A model generated the notes under the pieces. It ran no database searches, was not told the origin of the DNA, and saw only the letters and a program-made list of their open reading frames with translations. Source: Candidatus Rokuibacteriota bacterium (GTDB lineage: Bacteria; Methylomirabilota; Methylomirabilia; Rokubacteriales; CSP1-6). Taken from it: a DNA stretch of 41,202 nt. Both the position numbers and the translations under genes were made by a program. The stretch covers positions 1 through 41,202 of the forward strand of contig QHSP01000065.1 in assembly GCA_003220495.1 (NCBI GenBank), in the 5' to 3' direction. Positions 10,742-19,397 of this stretch are shown one piece after another (position 1 is the stretch's first letter; each line of letters begins with the position of its first letter).

Positions 10742-10816
10742 CTCCGGAATCTTCCTGACCTCTGGAGGAGCATGCGGTGTGCCAGAGCATCGAGGGTGCG
10801 GCGCGACCGCTATTTA

Positions 10817-10831
10817 CGCCGGTTTCCGGCG
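10817..10831. repeat. Perfect inverted repeat CGCCGG-TTT-CCGGCG in divergent intergenic region
   Basis: Six-base arms with a three-base loop inside the 194-bp gap between divergent genes. No T-run follows on either side, so a terminator is unlikely; an operator or mRNA leader hairpin is possible. Apart from this and the -10-like box at 10921 the gap holds only an AT-rich GATTTTTTGCC patch. Confidence 0.35.
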
Positions 10832-10920
10832 GATTTCATCGCGCGAGCGCGACGATTTTTTGCCAGGGCGATGCTCAGATCGGTTGCGGAATCTGTGTCG
10901 GTCCGGCGATCTGGCTGCCG

Positions 10921-10926
10921 TATCGT
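10921..10926 (+). promoter_or_regulatory. -10-like TATCGT nine bases before a start codon
   Basis: TATCGT lies 9 nt before the ATG at 10936, and there is no Shine-Dalgarno sequence. This suggests a nearly leaderless transcript for the GAF-PAS gene. No clear -35 box is seen. Confidence 0.3.
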
Positions 10927-10935
10927 AAAGATTGA

Positions 10936-12111
10936 ATGGGTGGCGCCGAGCTCCTCATCACGATCGCCCACATCCTCACGACCGAGGCCGACCTCACCGA
11001 GGCGCTGCGCCTCGTCGTGCGCGAAGTCGTGCGTTTCGTCGGCGCCGAGACCGGCGCGGCGTACCGAGTCGATCGGGAGCGGCGAGTGCTCGTGCCGGTC
11101 GCTGCGTATCGCGTGCCCAAGCACGCGCTGCCGATGCTGACGTCGGCGGTCTTGCCGATCGACGAGCCGGGATTCCGCCAGAGCCTGTTTGCCGAGAGCA
11201 GCGTCGCGTCGAGCGACGACGTCCAGAACGACCCGCGCTTCGCCTTCGAGCTGTTCCACCGGTTCCCCCACCGCTCGGGCGTGGTCGTGCCGTTCCACAT
11301 CGACGGCGACGTGGCCGGCGCGCTCTATCTGGTCTGGTGGGAGCGAGCCGAGCGCTTCGACTTGACCCGGGTGTCGATGCTCGAGGCGGTCGGCCAGCAG
11401 CTTGCCCTGCTGCTGCGCTCAGCCTGGCTCCACGCCGAGGCCGAGCGCCAGCGCGCCGAGGCGCTCGCCGCCGAGGAGCGCTACCACAGCCTCGTCGAGC
11501 ACGTGCCGGTCGGCATCTTCCGGACCACGCCGAGCGGCGAGATCCTCGACGCCAACCCGGCGATGGTCGAGATGCTGAAGTTCAAGGACCGCGAGGCCCT
11601 GCTGTCCATCAATGCCACATCGCTGTACGTGAATCCCGACGATCGCGAGCGCGGGTACCGCCTGCGCGATGCCGCCGGGGTGACTCGCGACTTTCAGGTC
11701 GAGCTTCGCACCAACGACGGCAGCACCGTCTGGGTCCGGATGAACGCGCGCGCCCTCCGCGACGGCGCCCACGACTACTGGGAGGGAACGATCGAGGACA
11801 TCACCGACCAGCGCCGCGCCGACGACGCCGAGCGCCGCGCCGAGACCTTGCGGGCCGTCGCCCAGCTCGCCAACGCGGCCGCGCACGAGATCAACAACCC
11901 GCTCGCCGTGATCGTCGGGCGCCTCGAGCTCCTCCGCCGCGATCTCACCGCCGACCAGCAGGCGAAGCTCAACCCCATCGTCGAGTCGTCGAGGCAGATC
12001 GCCCGGATCATCACGCACATGGGCCGACTCACGCGGCTGGAAACCCTCGACGACTTGCCGGCATCCCCGATGCTCGATCTGCGACGCTCGTCCGAGCCGA
12101 CGAACACGTAA
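10936..12111 (+). CDS. GAF-PAS-HisKA sensor protein lacking the kinase ATPase domain
   Basis: Soluble 391-residue signalling protein. Residues about 1-165 form a GAF domain, a linking helix (HAEAERQRAEALAAEERY) leads to a PAS domain (about 180-290, ending EGTIEDITDQRRADD), and residues about 300-365 form a HisKA dimerisation helix pair with the H-box AAHEINNPLAVI (His317). The chain then stops at TAA; the ATP-binding HATPase domain that normally follows is absent, and the opposite-strand channel gene begins 10 bp later, so there is no room for it. It may be a phosphate acceptor, a partner of another kinase, or a decayed kinase. Not a transmembrane sensor: no hydrophobic segments. Confidence 0.87.
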   Translation: MGGAELLITIAHILTTEADLTEALRLVVREVVRFVGAETGAAYRVDRERRVLVPVAAYRVPKHALPMLTSAVLPIDEPGFRQSLFAESSVASSDDVQNDPRFAFELFHRFPHRSGVVVPFHIDGDVAGALYLVWWERAERFDLTRVSMLEAVGQQLALLLRSAWLHAEAERQRAEALAAEERYHSLVEHVPVGIFRTTPSGEILDANPAMVEMLKFKDREALLSINATSLYVNPDDRERGYRLRDAAGVTRDFQVELRTNDGSTVWVRMNARALRDGAHDYWEGTIEDITDQRRADDAERRAETLRAVAQLANAAAHEINNPLAVIVGRLELLRRDLTADQQAKLNPIVESSRQIARIITHMGRLTRLETLDDLPASPMLDLRRSSEPTNT

Positions 12112-12121
12112 GACCTCGAGG

Positions 12122-13669
12122 TCAGCGCGCGGGAGCCCCCGGCGGATCCTTGAAGAAGGTCCCGGTGAACACGACGGAGTTGGGGAAGACGACCACCCGC
12201 CCCGTCGGACTCAGCGGCTCCCCCGCGAGCTCGTTGAGCTTGACGCGCACGAAGCCGATCTCGGCCACCTCGCCGTGCACGTACCCGAAGGGTCCCTGCA
12301 GACTGACCCGATCTCCCACGCGGATCCCGTTGGGCGCCACCATCGTGAAGTAGCCGGCAACCGCCAGGATCACGTTCTGGAGCGCGAAGGCGATGCCCGC
12401 CGCCGCGAAGCCGAGCGCGGTCACGAGAGCGGCCATCTCGCTGGTGAAGTGGAAGATCAGCACGAGGGCGACGGCCACCGTGATCACGACGCTCCGGGCG
12501 GTCAGCAGCAAGCGTCGGCGCCCCCCGTCAGTGACGTACCGGGCTACCGCGATGCGCCACAGCAGACCGCCCACGAAGATGACGGCGAGGGCGACGACGA
12601 CCCCCAGAAGGTCGAGAGCCAACCCCTGGAGCGCCTGCCACGATTCGCGATCGATCACCTCGTTCCAGCCCTTGAGATCGCTCGCGTACCGTCGGGCGAG
12701 CGCCGCCTCGTCACGCAGCGGCAGCACGACCGCCACCAGGAGCTTCCGTCGCTCGAGTAGGTCGCGGAACTCACGCTGGCTGTCGCTGAGTGACGTCCCG
12801 GAATCGGTGGGGTCTTTCGCCAGCGCGCCGAGCCGCGTGAGGATCGGCCGGAGCCCGGCCCTGGCGGCGTTGGCTTCTTCGTCCACGCGACGCACCAGCT
12901 CGTTGGTCGCCGTCTCGATGTCGTCGAGGCGGCTCCGGCTGCGCTGCAATGCGAGCAGGCGCTGCACCATCGCCCACGCGCCCGATCCGGGTCCCACCGC
13001 CGACGCGACGGGCTGGCCTGCCGCCGGCGAGCGCAGCTCGGGCACGGCCTCCTGGAGCGCCTCGATCTGGTGCTCGAGGTTGTCGTCGGCGCCCGAGCGC
13101 GACGAGTCGAGCGCGCGGAGCTGACCGAAGAACTCGAGGCGCGCCCGGTCGAGCTCGAGCTTGTTCTGCACGGCCGCGGCTTGGCGCTCGAGGGCCGATC
13201 GCTTCTCGGGCTCGGCCCGGATGCGGGCCCTCAGCCGCTCGACGTCCTTCTCTCCCTGCCGGACGGCCGCCTCGAGCGTCTTCTGTTGCTCCGCGCGACG
13301 CCCGGTCGCGCCCGAGGCGACTACCTTGTCGCGGCCGAGCAGCGCCGCCTCGGCGCGCGCCACGTCGAACGCACGGCCGACCAGACGGAGCGCGGTCTGC
13401 TCGTCGGCGTGACCGAACACGCCGCTGCCGTCCACGGAGCGCATGACGATTCGCGCCTGGCGATACCACGTCATTGCGCGATTCAGGGAGGCCAGCACCT
13501 GGTCCGGCGAGCGCGCCCCGGGCGCATTCGGCTTCGCCTCCGGGGCAGACTTTGCGTCCGGCTTCGCTTCGTCGGCCCTCGCGCGCGGCGGACCGCTCAC
13601 GCCGAGCATGGTCCCGAGGACGAACAGCGCGAGCAGCAGGCGGCCCGGTGGCCTCCGCATCGATCCCAT
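12122..13669 (-). CDS. MscS-family mechanosensitive ion channel with periplasmic coiled coil
   Basis: A 515-residue protein with a signal peptide (RLLLALFVLGTMLGVSG), an Ala/Lys/Pro linker, a long Glu/Arg-rich helical region (about 60-320) likely to form coiled coil in the periplasm, then about four membrane helices from about 345 to 440. The pore helix and MscS beta domain follow (GFAAAGIAFALQNVILAVAG, then NGIRVGDRVSLQG and GRVVVFPNS). It ends soon after the beta domain, so the usual C-terminal alpha/beta cage seems short or missing. Role by family: opens under membrane tension to release solutes; some relatives instead gate on ligands. An ATG nine bases downstream (13660) is an alternative start. 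Confidence 0.88.
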   Translation of the reverse strand: MGSMRRPPGRLLLALFVLGTMLGVSGPPRARADEAKPDAKSAPEAKPNAPGARSPDQVLASLNRAMTWYRQARIVMRSVDGSGVFGHADEQTALRLVGRAFDVARAEAALLGRDKVVASGATGRRAEQQKTLEAAVRQGEKDVERLRARIRAEPEKRSALERQAAAVQNKLELDRARLEFFGQLRALDSSRSGADDNLEHQIEALQEAVPELRSPAAGQPVASAVGPGSGAWAMVQRLLALQRSRSRLDDIETATNELVRRVDEEANAARAGLRPILTRLGALAKDPTDSGTSLSDSQREFRDLLERRKLLVAVVLPLRDEAALARRYASDLKGWNEVIDRESWQALQGLALDLLGVVVALAVIFVGGLLWRIAVARYVTDGGRRRLLLTARSVVITVAVALVLIFHFTSEMAALVTALGFAAAGIAFALQNVILAVAGYFTMVAPNGIRVGDRVSLQGPFGYVHGEVAEIGFVRVKLNELAGEPLSPTGRVVVFPNSVVFTGTFFKDPPGAPAR

Positions 13670-13744
13670 GAGCTGAAGCTTACGACCTCGATCCGGTCCG
13701 GGCCACTGAACGCGCGGCGCCCGTTCGCGAATCGGCGGAGCGGC

Positions 13745-14653
13745 TCAGCCTCGCCCCAGGCGCGGATCGAGGGCGTCGCGCAGCCCGTCGCCGAGGAGGT
13801 TGAAGCCGAGCACCGAGAGCATGATGGCCGCGCCGGGGAAGCAGAAGACCCACCAGGCGCCACTCGTGAAGTACTTGTACGAGTCGGCGAGCATCGCGCC
13901 CCACTCGGGTGTCGGTGGCTGCGCGCCGAGCCCGAGGAAACCGAGCGCGGCGGCCTCGAGGATCGCGAAGGCGATCGAGAGCGTCGTCTGCACGATCAGG
14001 GGAGGCAGGCTGTTGGGCACGATGTGGCTCGCGAGGACGCGCCAGCCGCTGCAGCCGAGACCCTGCGCGGCCAGCACGAACTCTTGCTCGCGCAGCTCGA
14101 GCACCGAGCTGCGGCTCAGTCGCGCGTACGCGGGGATCGACACGAGACTGATCGCGAACAGGGAGTTGCGGAGACCGGGGCCGATCATCGCCACGATCGC
14201 GATGGCGAGCAGGGTCGCCGGAAAGGCCAGCACGATGTCCATGCAGAACATCACCACCAGATCGACCCGACCCCTGAGATAGCCGGCGAGGAATCCGAGC
14301 GCCGCGCCGATCACGGTCGCGAGCGCGACGGCGCTCATCGCGAGCCCGAGCGACACGCGCGTCGCGTGGAGCACGCGGACGAGAATGTCGCGCCCGAGGC
14401 TATCGGTGCCGAACGGGTGCGCGGCGGTCGGCGGCTTGAGCCGCAGGGTGAGGTTCGCGTCCGTTCGGGCGTCGTAGAGGTGGACGACGGGGGTCACGAG
14501 CGCCACCAGGACGAAGGCGACGACCATGATCAGGCCCGCCCGCGCCGCCGGGCTCGCCACGAGCCGGCGCCACGCCGCCGAGGCCGGGCTGCGGCCTCGC
14601 CCCGCCACCGCGACGGCCCGGCGATCTACCGCGACCTCGAGCGTCGTCATCAC
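13745..14653 (-). CDS. dppC: Peptide/nickel ABC transporter permease, DppC-like
   Basis: Inner-membrane permease of 302 residues with an N-terminal cytoplasmic arm, a first helix (AGLIMVVAFVLVALVTPVVHLY), a periplasmic loop containing AAHPFGTDSLGRDILVRV typical of DppC/OppC, and four or five further helices. The cytoplasmic EAA loop that docks the ATPase is seen around ELREQEFVLAAQGLGCSG. Its ATG overlaps the stop of the DppB-like gene by 4 bp. No ATPase gene follows: after a 75-bp gap comes the unrelated channel gene. Confidence 0.93.
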   Translation of the reverse strand: MMTTLEVAVDRRAVAVAGRGRSPASAAWRRLVASPAARAGLIMVVAFVLVALVTPVVHLYDARTDANLTLRLKPPTAAHPFGTDSLGRDILVRVLHATRVSLGLAMSAVALATVIGAALGFLAGYLRGRVDLVVMFCMDIVLAFPATLLAIAIVAMIGPGLRNSLFAISLVSIPAYARLSRSSVLELREQEFVLAAQGLGCSGWRVLASHIVPNSLPPLIVQTTLSIAFAILEAAALGFLGLGAQPPTPEWGAMLADSYKYFTSGAWWVFCFPGAAIMLSVLGFNLLGDGLRDALDPRLGRG

Positions 14654-15654
14654 TCGTACTTGATGCGCGGGTCGACCGCGGCGTAGAGAACGTCGGTCAA
14701 GAGGTTCACGCCCACCACGATGACGGCGATGAAGAGGCTCACGCCCTGCACGATCGCGTAGTCACGGGATTCGATCGACTCGTAGACCCAGAGGCCGATG
14801 CCCGGCCAGGAGAAGATCGTCTCGGTGAGGATCGCGCCGGCGAGCAGACGGCCGACCTGGAGCCCGATGACCGTCAGTACGGGGAGCAGCGCGTTTCGGA
14901 GCGCGTGCCGCAAGACCACCACGCGGCGCGACAGGCCCTTCGCCTCGGCCGTGCGGATGTACTCGCGCGAGAGCACCTCGAGCATGCTGGCGCGCGTCAT
15001 CCGCGCGATGACAGCCAGCGGGATCGTCGCGAGCGCGAGCGCGGGGAGTATCAGGTGCCGGAGCGCGTCGGCGAGGGTGGCCCAGTCCCGCTGCAGCGCG
15101 GCGTCGAGAATGACGAAGTTCGTCCACGGGACGAACGCGGTCCCGCTGGCGAGACGAAAGCCGGTCGGCAAGATGCGCAGCTGCACGCCGAAGAACCACG
15201 CCAGCACGAGCCCGAGCCAGAAGATCGGCATCGACACGCCGGTGAGCGCGCCCAGGCGCGCGAGGCTGTCGAGCACCGAGTTGCGCCACACGGCCGACGC
15301 GACGCCGATCGGGATGCCGAACGCGATCGCCACCACGATGGCCGCGATCGCCAGCTCGACCGTCGCCGGGAAGCGCCGCAGCAAATCGCCCGCGACCGGA
15401 TCGCCGCGGACGATCGACACGCCCAGATCGCCCTGGAGCGCGTGGCCGACGTAGAGGACGTACTGCTGCCAGATCGGCCGATCGAGCCCGAGGCGGGCGC
15501 GGACCTCGGCGACCTTCTCGGGGGTCGCCCGCTCGCCGAGCATCGTCAGCGCCGGGTCGCCCGGAATCAGATGGATGAAGCTGAAGACGAGGACGGAGAC
15601 GCCCAGGAGCACGGGGACGATGGTGAGGCTTCGCCGGATGGCGTACCGCCTCAC
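14650..15654 (-). CDS. dppB: Peptide/nickel ABC transporter permease, DppB-like
   Basis: Inner-membrane permease of 334 residues opening with RYAIRRSLTIVPVLLGVSVLVF and containing the family's IPGDPA motif, six helices, and the EAA loop EYIRTAEAKGLSRRVVVLRH that binds the ATPase. It lies 34 bp after the binding-protein gene and overlaps the DppC gene by 4 bp, the standard order of dipeptide/oligopeptide importers. Substrate could be peptides, nickel or glycosides; the permease alone does not tell. Confidence 0.94.
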   Translation of the reverse strand: MRRYAIRRSLTIVPVLLGVSVLVFSFIHLIPGDPALTMLGERATPEKVAEVRARLGLDRPIWQQYVLYVGHALQGDLGVSIVRGDPVAGDLLRRFPATVELAIAAIVVAIAFGIPIGVASAVWRNSVLDSLARLGALTGVSMPIFWLGLVLAWFFGVQLRILPTGFRLASGTAFVPWTNFVILDAALQRDWATLADALRHLILPALALATIPLAVIARMTRASMLEVLSREYIRTAEAKGLSRRVVVLRHALRNALLPVLTVIGLQVGRLLAGAILTETIFSWPGIGLWVYESIESRDYAIVQGVSLFIAVIVVGVNLLTDVLYAAVDPRIKYE

Positions 15655-15688
15655 CGCGCCGTCCTCCCGTTTACCGGCGCGCCCCGCG

Positions 15689-17293
15689 TTACTGCATCTC
15701 GACGGTGTTGAAGTACTCGGACCCCGTCGGGTGCGGCACGTAGCCCTTCACGCGCTTCGCGAGCGCCAGCGGCGGCTGGTTGTTGGCGATGAAGAGCCGC
15801 CCGACGTCGTCGCGCAGAAGCTGCTCGGCCTGCCGGTAGAGCTTCGCCCGCTCCGACTGCTGCGTGAGCTTCTGGGCGCGCAGGAGCACGTCGGCCAGCG
15901 GCTTGTTGCCATAGAAGCCCTCGCGCGCGGCGCCGGGCTGGCAGAAGAAGTAGCACAGGAAGTTGTCGGGATCGCCGTTGTCTCCCGTCCAGCCGAGCAT
16001 GTAGAGCGGCATCTGCCCGTTCTTGCGGCGGTCGAGGTACACCGCCCACTCGGTCGTCTGCAGCTGGGTCTTGATGCCGACCTTCGCGAGATCCGCCGCC
16101 ATCGCTTCGGCGATCTCCTTCGGATTCGGGAAGTACGGCCGCGAGCGCGACATGTACCAGAAGACCAGCGGCTCCTTCTTGCCGTCCTCCCAGGTGACGT
16201 CGGACAGACCTTGCGAGTGGCCGGCCTCGCGGAGCAGCGCCTGAGCCTGGCTCGGGCTGTACTCGTAGTCTTTCAGCTCGCGGTTGTAGCCCCAGAGCGC
16301 CGGCGGCTGGAACTGGCTGGCCACGAGTCCGGTGCCCCCGTAGAGGGCGTCGACGATCCCGCGCTTGTTGATCGCGTGCGCGAAGGCCTGACGCACGCGC
16401 TTGTCCTGGAATTCCTTCACCTTGTAGTTGAAGGCGATGTAGCCCGTCGTGTTGGTCGGGCGCAGGAGCAGCTGGAGACCCGCATCGTTCTTGACGACGC
16501 CGACGTCGTCGGGATTGAGACCTTCCATGCCGTGGATCTCGCCGGCCTTGAGCGCGCCGAGCCGCTGCGAGTTGTCCTTGATGTTGCGCACGACGAGGCG
16601 CTTGATCTTGGGCTTGGGACCCCAGTAGTCAGGGTTCGCCTCGAGGACGACCTCCTGGTTCGGCTTCCACTCGACGAACTTGTACGCCCCGGTTCCGATC
16701 GGGTGCTTGCCGAACTCCGTCCCCCAGCGCTCCACGGCCTTGGGGCTCGCGATGTCGAAGACGAACATCGCCAGATTCGCGAGGAAGGGCGCCTGCGGCT
16801 CCTTGAGCGTGATGCGCACGGTGTGCGGGCCGACAGCCTCCACGGCGCTGACGATCGACTTGTCGTCGAAGCCCCCGAACTGCGCCTCCCAGTATTCGAA
16901 GGTCTGACCGGCCTTCACCTGGTTGTCGTGCTGGGGATGGCTCGCCTTCCACCACCGCTCGAAGTTCCAGACGACCGCGGCGGCGTCGAGCGGCGTGCCG
17001 TCGTGGAACTTCACCGACCGGCGGACCTGGAACGTCCACACCTTGCCGTCGCGCGAGACCTCCCACTTCTCGGCCAGCGCGGGCTCGACCTCGGTGGTGG
17101 CACCGCGGTACTTGACGAGACCGTCGAATATCTGCCGGGTGAGGCGCGAGGAGATGCCGTCGGTGATGACGGCCGGGTCGAGCTGGACGGGCTCGCCCTG
17201 CGCCCCGAAGACGAATGTCTGACCTGATGCCGGTGCCGCCGCCGCGCTCAGGAGAGCCGCGATGGCCAGGGACGTGAGCGTGAGAAAGCGCAT
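15689..17293 (-). CDS. dppA: Periplasmic peptide-binding protein of ABC importer, DppA/OppA family
   Basis: Exported SBP of 534 residues: signal peptide RFLTLTSLAIAALLSAAAAPASG, then the family 5 fold with TFVFGAQGEPVQLDPAVITDG at the mature start, WTFQVRRSVKFHDGTPLDA and FAHAINKRGIVDALYGG. It captures the substrate and delivers it to the permease pair encoded next. Open frame extends far upstream, but ATG 17293 with AGGAGG eight bases before it begins the signal peptide, so it was chosen. The Shine-Dalgarno sequence lies in a palindrome (see separate entry). Closest in style to dipeptide/nickel/glutathione-type binding proteins; ligand not deducible. Confidence 0.94.
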   Translation of the reverse strand: MRFLTLTSLAIAALLSAAAAPASGQTFVFGAQGEPVQLDPAVITDGISSRLTRQIFDGLVKYRGATTEVEPALAEKWEVSRDGKVWTFQVRRSVKFHDGTPLDAAAVVWNFERWWKASHPQHDNQVKAGQTFEYWEAQFGGFDDKSIVSAVEAVGPHTVRITLKEPQAPFLANLAMFVFDIASPKAVERWGTEFGKHPIGTGAYKFVEWKPNQEVVLEANPDYWGPKPKIKRLVVRNIKDNSQRLGALKAGEIHGMEGLNPDDVGVVKNDAGLQLLLRPTNTTGYIAFNYKVKEFQDKRVRQAFAHAINKRGIVDALYGGTGLVASQFQPPALWGYNRELKDYEYSPSQAQALLREAGHSQGLSDVTWEDGKKEPLVFWYMSRSRPYFPNPKEIAEAMAADLAKVGIKTQLQTTEWAVYLDRRKNGQMPLYMLGWTGDNGDPDNFLCYFFCQPGAAREGFYGNKPLADVLLRAQKLTQQSERAKLYRQAEQLLRDDVGRLFIANNQPPLALAKRVKGYVPHPTGSEYFNTVEMQ

Positions 17294-17307
17294 AGGAGGA
17301 ACCTCCT
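17294..17307 (-). promoter_or_regulatory. Shine-Dalgarno palindrome AGGAGG-TT-CCTCCT abutting the dppA start
   Basis: On the mRNA, AGGAGG (17307-17302) is followed by TT and then CCTCCT (17299-17294), directly before the ATG. At least five base pairs with a four-base loop could form and hide the ribosome site. The self-complementarity is seen directly; a regulatory effect is inference. Confidence 0.4.
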
Positions 17308-17449
17308 TGAAAAAGACCCGGCACTCGAGCGCCGTTCGGGCCGGCCCATTATCGCAGGTTGGCGCCGTGCTCGCTGCCGGCTGTCCCCCGGGCTGGGGCC
17401 CCGGTCGGCCGGGGCGCGCCTGCAGTGGCTCGAACCACGAAAAGCGTTG

Positions 17450-17455
17450 TATGGT
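17450..17455 (+). promoter_or_regulatory. -10-like TATGGT six bases before a start codon
   Basis: TATGGT ends exactly 6 nt before the ATG at 17462, with no Shine-Dalgarno sequence. With transcription normally starting about seven bases after the -10 box, the mRNA would begin at or near the A of ATG. Confidence 0.4.
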
Positions 17456-17461
17456 CCCAGC

Positions 17462-18592
17462 ATGAGCGATTCCTCCGACGTGCGCCGCTATCTCGAGAAC
17501 TGGCAGGACGAAGTCGACAGCGCCTGGGAATATCGCGCGATGGCGCGAAGCGAGCCCGATCCCCGGCTGGCGAAGGTGTACGCCAACCTGGCGGCGATGG
17601 AGGAGGGCCACATCGGCTTCTGGGAGGATCGCCTGCAGCGTGCGGGGGCGCCCGTGCCGCCGCGGCGCGCCTCGTGGCGCAGCCGCTTGCTCGGGGCCAT
17701 CGCGCGGCGTCTTGGCCCCGATCTGGTGCTCCCGACGATCGCGGCGAAGGAGCAAGTCGAGCAGAACGGCTACGTGAAGCAGCCCGAGACCGCCGGCACC
17801 CCGATGCCCGGCCACGAGCGGTGGCACGCGAAGGTGTTGCACCAGCTCGTGTCGACCCAGCCGCGCGGTCTGCAGGGGAGCTTTCTCGGTCGGCTCGAGG
17901 GCCGGCATCGATCGGTCGGCGGCAATGCGCTGCGCGCGGCCGTCCTCGGCGCGAACGACGGGCTCTGCTCGAATCTCAGCCTGGTCATGGGCGTGGCCGG
18001 CGCATCGATCGACAGCCACGGCATCCTCGTGACCGGTCTGGCTGGGCTCCTGGCGGGGGCCGGCTCGATGGCGCTCGGCGAGTGGGTGTCGGTGACGAGC
18101 TCACGCGAGCTCGCGCAGCGCGAGATCCGCATCGAGGCGAGCGAGCTCCGGGAGGATCCCGAAGGCGAAGGTGAGGAGCTGAAGCTCATCTACGAGGCCA
18201 AGGGCCTGAGCCCGAGCGAGGCCGAGACCATGGCCCGGCGCCTCCTGGCCGATCGAACGACCGCCATCGACGCGCTCGCCCGCGAGGAGCTCGGCATCGA
18301 CCCCAAGGATCTCGGCGGCTCTGCGTGGGAAGCGGCCGTGGCCTCGTTCGCCCTGTTCGCGCTCGGCGCCGTGGTGCCGATCCTGCCGTTTCTGTTCTTT
18401 CGCGGGACGCTCGCGGTGGCGTCGAGCGCGGTCGTGAGCGCGCTGGCGCTCTTCGGGCTCGGAGCCGCGATCACGGTGTTCACGGGAACGCCGGTATGGC
18501 GCTCCGGTGGCCGCCAGCTCCTGCTGGGCCTCGCGGCGGCCGGACTGACCTTCGGTATCGGCAAGCTGATCGGCATCGCGATACCCGGGTGA
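17462..18592 (+). CDS. mbfA: Ferritin-like/VIT1 fusion, MbfA-type iron (manganese) exporter
   Basis: A 376-residue protein with two parts. The N-terminal ferritin-like four-helix domain (about 5-140) shows the metal ligands Glu23, Glu47/Glu48, His50 (MEEGHIGFW) and Glu119/His122 (HERWHAKVL). The C-terminal VIT1/CCC1 membrane domain (from about 150) has LGANDGLCSNLSLVMGVAG, an acidic cytoplasmic metal-binding loop and about five helices ending TFGIGKLIGIAIPG. In studied MbfA proteins the ferritin domain senses or collects iron and the VIT1 domain exports it from the cell. The next gene overlaps by 4 bp (GTGA). Symbol given by architecture only. Confidence 0.85.
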   Translation: MSDSSDVRRYLENWQDEVDSAWEYRAMARSEPDPRLAKVYANLAAMEEGHIGFWEDRLQRAGAPVPPRRASWRSRLLGAIARRLGPDLVLPTIAAKEQVEQNGYVKQPETAGTPMPGHERWHAKVLHQLVSTQPRGLQGSFLGRLEGRHRSVGGNALRAAVLGANDGLCSNLSLVMGVAGASIDSHGILVTGLAGLLAGAGSMALGEWVSVTSSRELAQREIRIEASELREDPEGEGEELKLIYEAKGLSPSEAETMARRLLADRTTAIDALAREELGIDPKDLGGSAWEAAVASFALFALGAVVPILPFLFFRGTLAVASSAVVSALALFGLGAAITVFTGTPVWRSGGRQLLLGLAAAGLTFGIGKLIGIAIPG

Positions 18593-19305
18593 CGAGCCCG
18601 CCCGTGTCGTCGCGCCGCGCGCCCGCGTCGTCCACCGCGCGCCCGTTCAAGGCCGTGATCTTCGACGCCTACGGCACCCTGCTCCGGAACGACGATCTCG
18701 TGCTGATCCCCCGTCGAATCGTGGCCGATCACGGCCTGTCCGCGCGCATCGAGGAAGTCTGGCGCGCGTGGTCCGAGCTCTATTTCGAGGCGACACAGCT
18801 CGCGCCGTTCCGGACGCTGCGCGAGATCGAGGCGCAGATCTTGCCGCGCGTGTTGCGGCAGTTCGACGTCGGCGCGGACGCGGCCCCGTACGTGGAGCTC
18901 TTCTTCCAGGTGACGACGACGATCGAGCTGTACCCGGAGACCCGCGAGGTGTTGAACGCCCTCGGACGCGTGCGTTCCGCGATCGTTTCGAACGCCGACC
19001 ACGAGCACGTGGCGGCGTGGAACTTCAGCCTGCCGGTCGAGTTCATCCTGATCTCCGAGAGCGTGCGCGCCTACAAGCCGCACCGGCTCGTCTTCGAGCG
19101 AGCGCTCGAGCGGCTGGGACTCGCGCCCCACGAAGTCCTGCACGTCGGCGACAGCGACGTCGACGACGTCAAGGGCGCGAAGGAGGCCGGCCTGCGCGTC
19201 GCGTGGGTCAACCGCGACGGGCGCGCGCGCCGCCCCGACGTGCCCCCGCCCGACTTCGAGATTCGCGATCTCAGCCAGCTGCTGCTCCTGCTGCGGCACG
19301 ACTAG
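18589..19305 (+). CDS. HAD-family hydrolase (haloacid dehalogenase-like, subclass IA)
   Basis: Cytoplasmic hydrolase of 238 residues. Motif I is VIFDAYGTLL with nucleophile Asp26 and a Tyr at +2, the pattern of haloacid dehalogenases and some phosphatases; motif II is IVSNADHEHV, motif III lysine lies in AYKPHRLVF, and motif IV is HVGDSDVDDVKGAKEAG. The GTG start overlaps the upstream stop by 4 bp (GTGA), so it is coupled to the iron exporter gene. The FDAYGT form is shared with L-2-haloacid dehalogenases but phosphatases also have it, so substrate is open. Confidence 0.85.
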   Translation: MTSPPVSSRRAPASSTARPFKAVIFDAYGTLLRNDDLVLIPRRIVADHGLSARIEEVWRAWSELYFEATQLAPFRTLREIEAQILPRVLRQFDVGADAAPYVELFFQVTTTIELYPETREVLNALGRVRSAIVSNADHEHVAAWNFSLPVEFILISESVRAYKPHRLVFERALERLGLAPHEVLHVGDSDVDDVKGAKEAGLRVAWVNRDGRARRPDVPPPDFEIRDLSQLLLLLRHD

Positions 19306-19327
19306 CCTCGACTCCGGCCGCCTTCGG

Positions 19328-19356
19328 TTGACAACCGGAGAACCGCCACCGACACT
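19328..19356 (+). promoter_or_regulatory. Candidate sigma-70 promoter TTGACA-17-GACACT
   Basis: A perfect -35 TTGACA (19328-19333) and a weak -10 GACACT (19351-19356) with 17-bp spacing lie 41 bp ahead of the crotonase start. The -35 also sits in a small CGGTT/AACCG repeat. Confidence 0.3.
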
Positions 19357-19397
19357 GACGGCGGCTCGAGTCGATCTCTCGGCGGCAGGAGGCAAGC

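Noticed and set aside
12112-12123. Palindrome GACCTCGAGGTC between two convergent genes as a terminator
   Set aside because: No loop and no T-run, and it overlaps the stop codon of the channel gene. Twelve-base palindromes arise easily; too weak.
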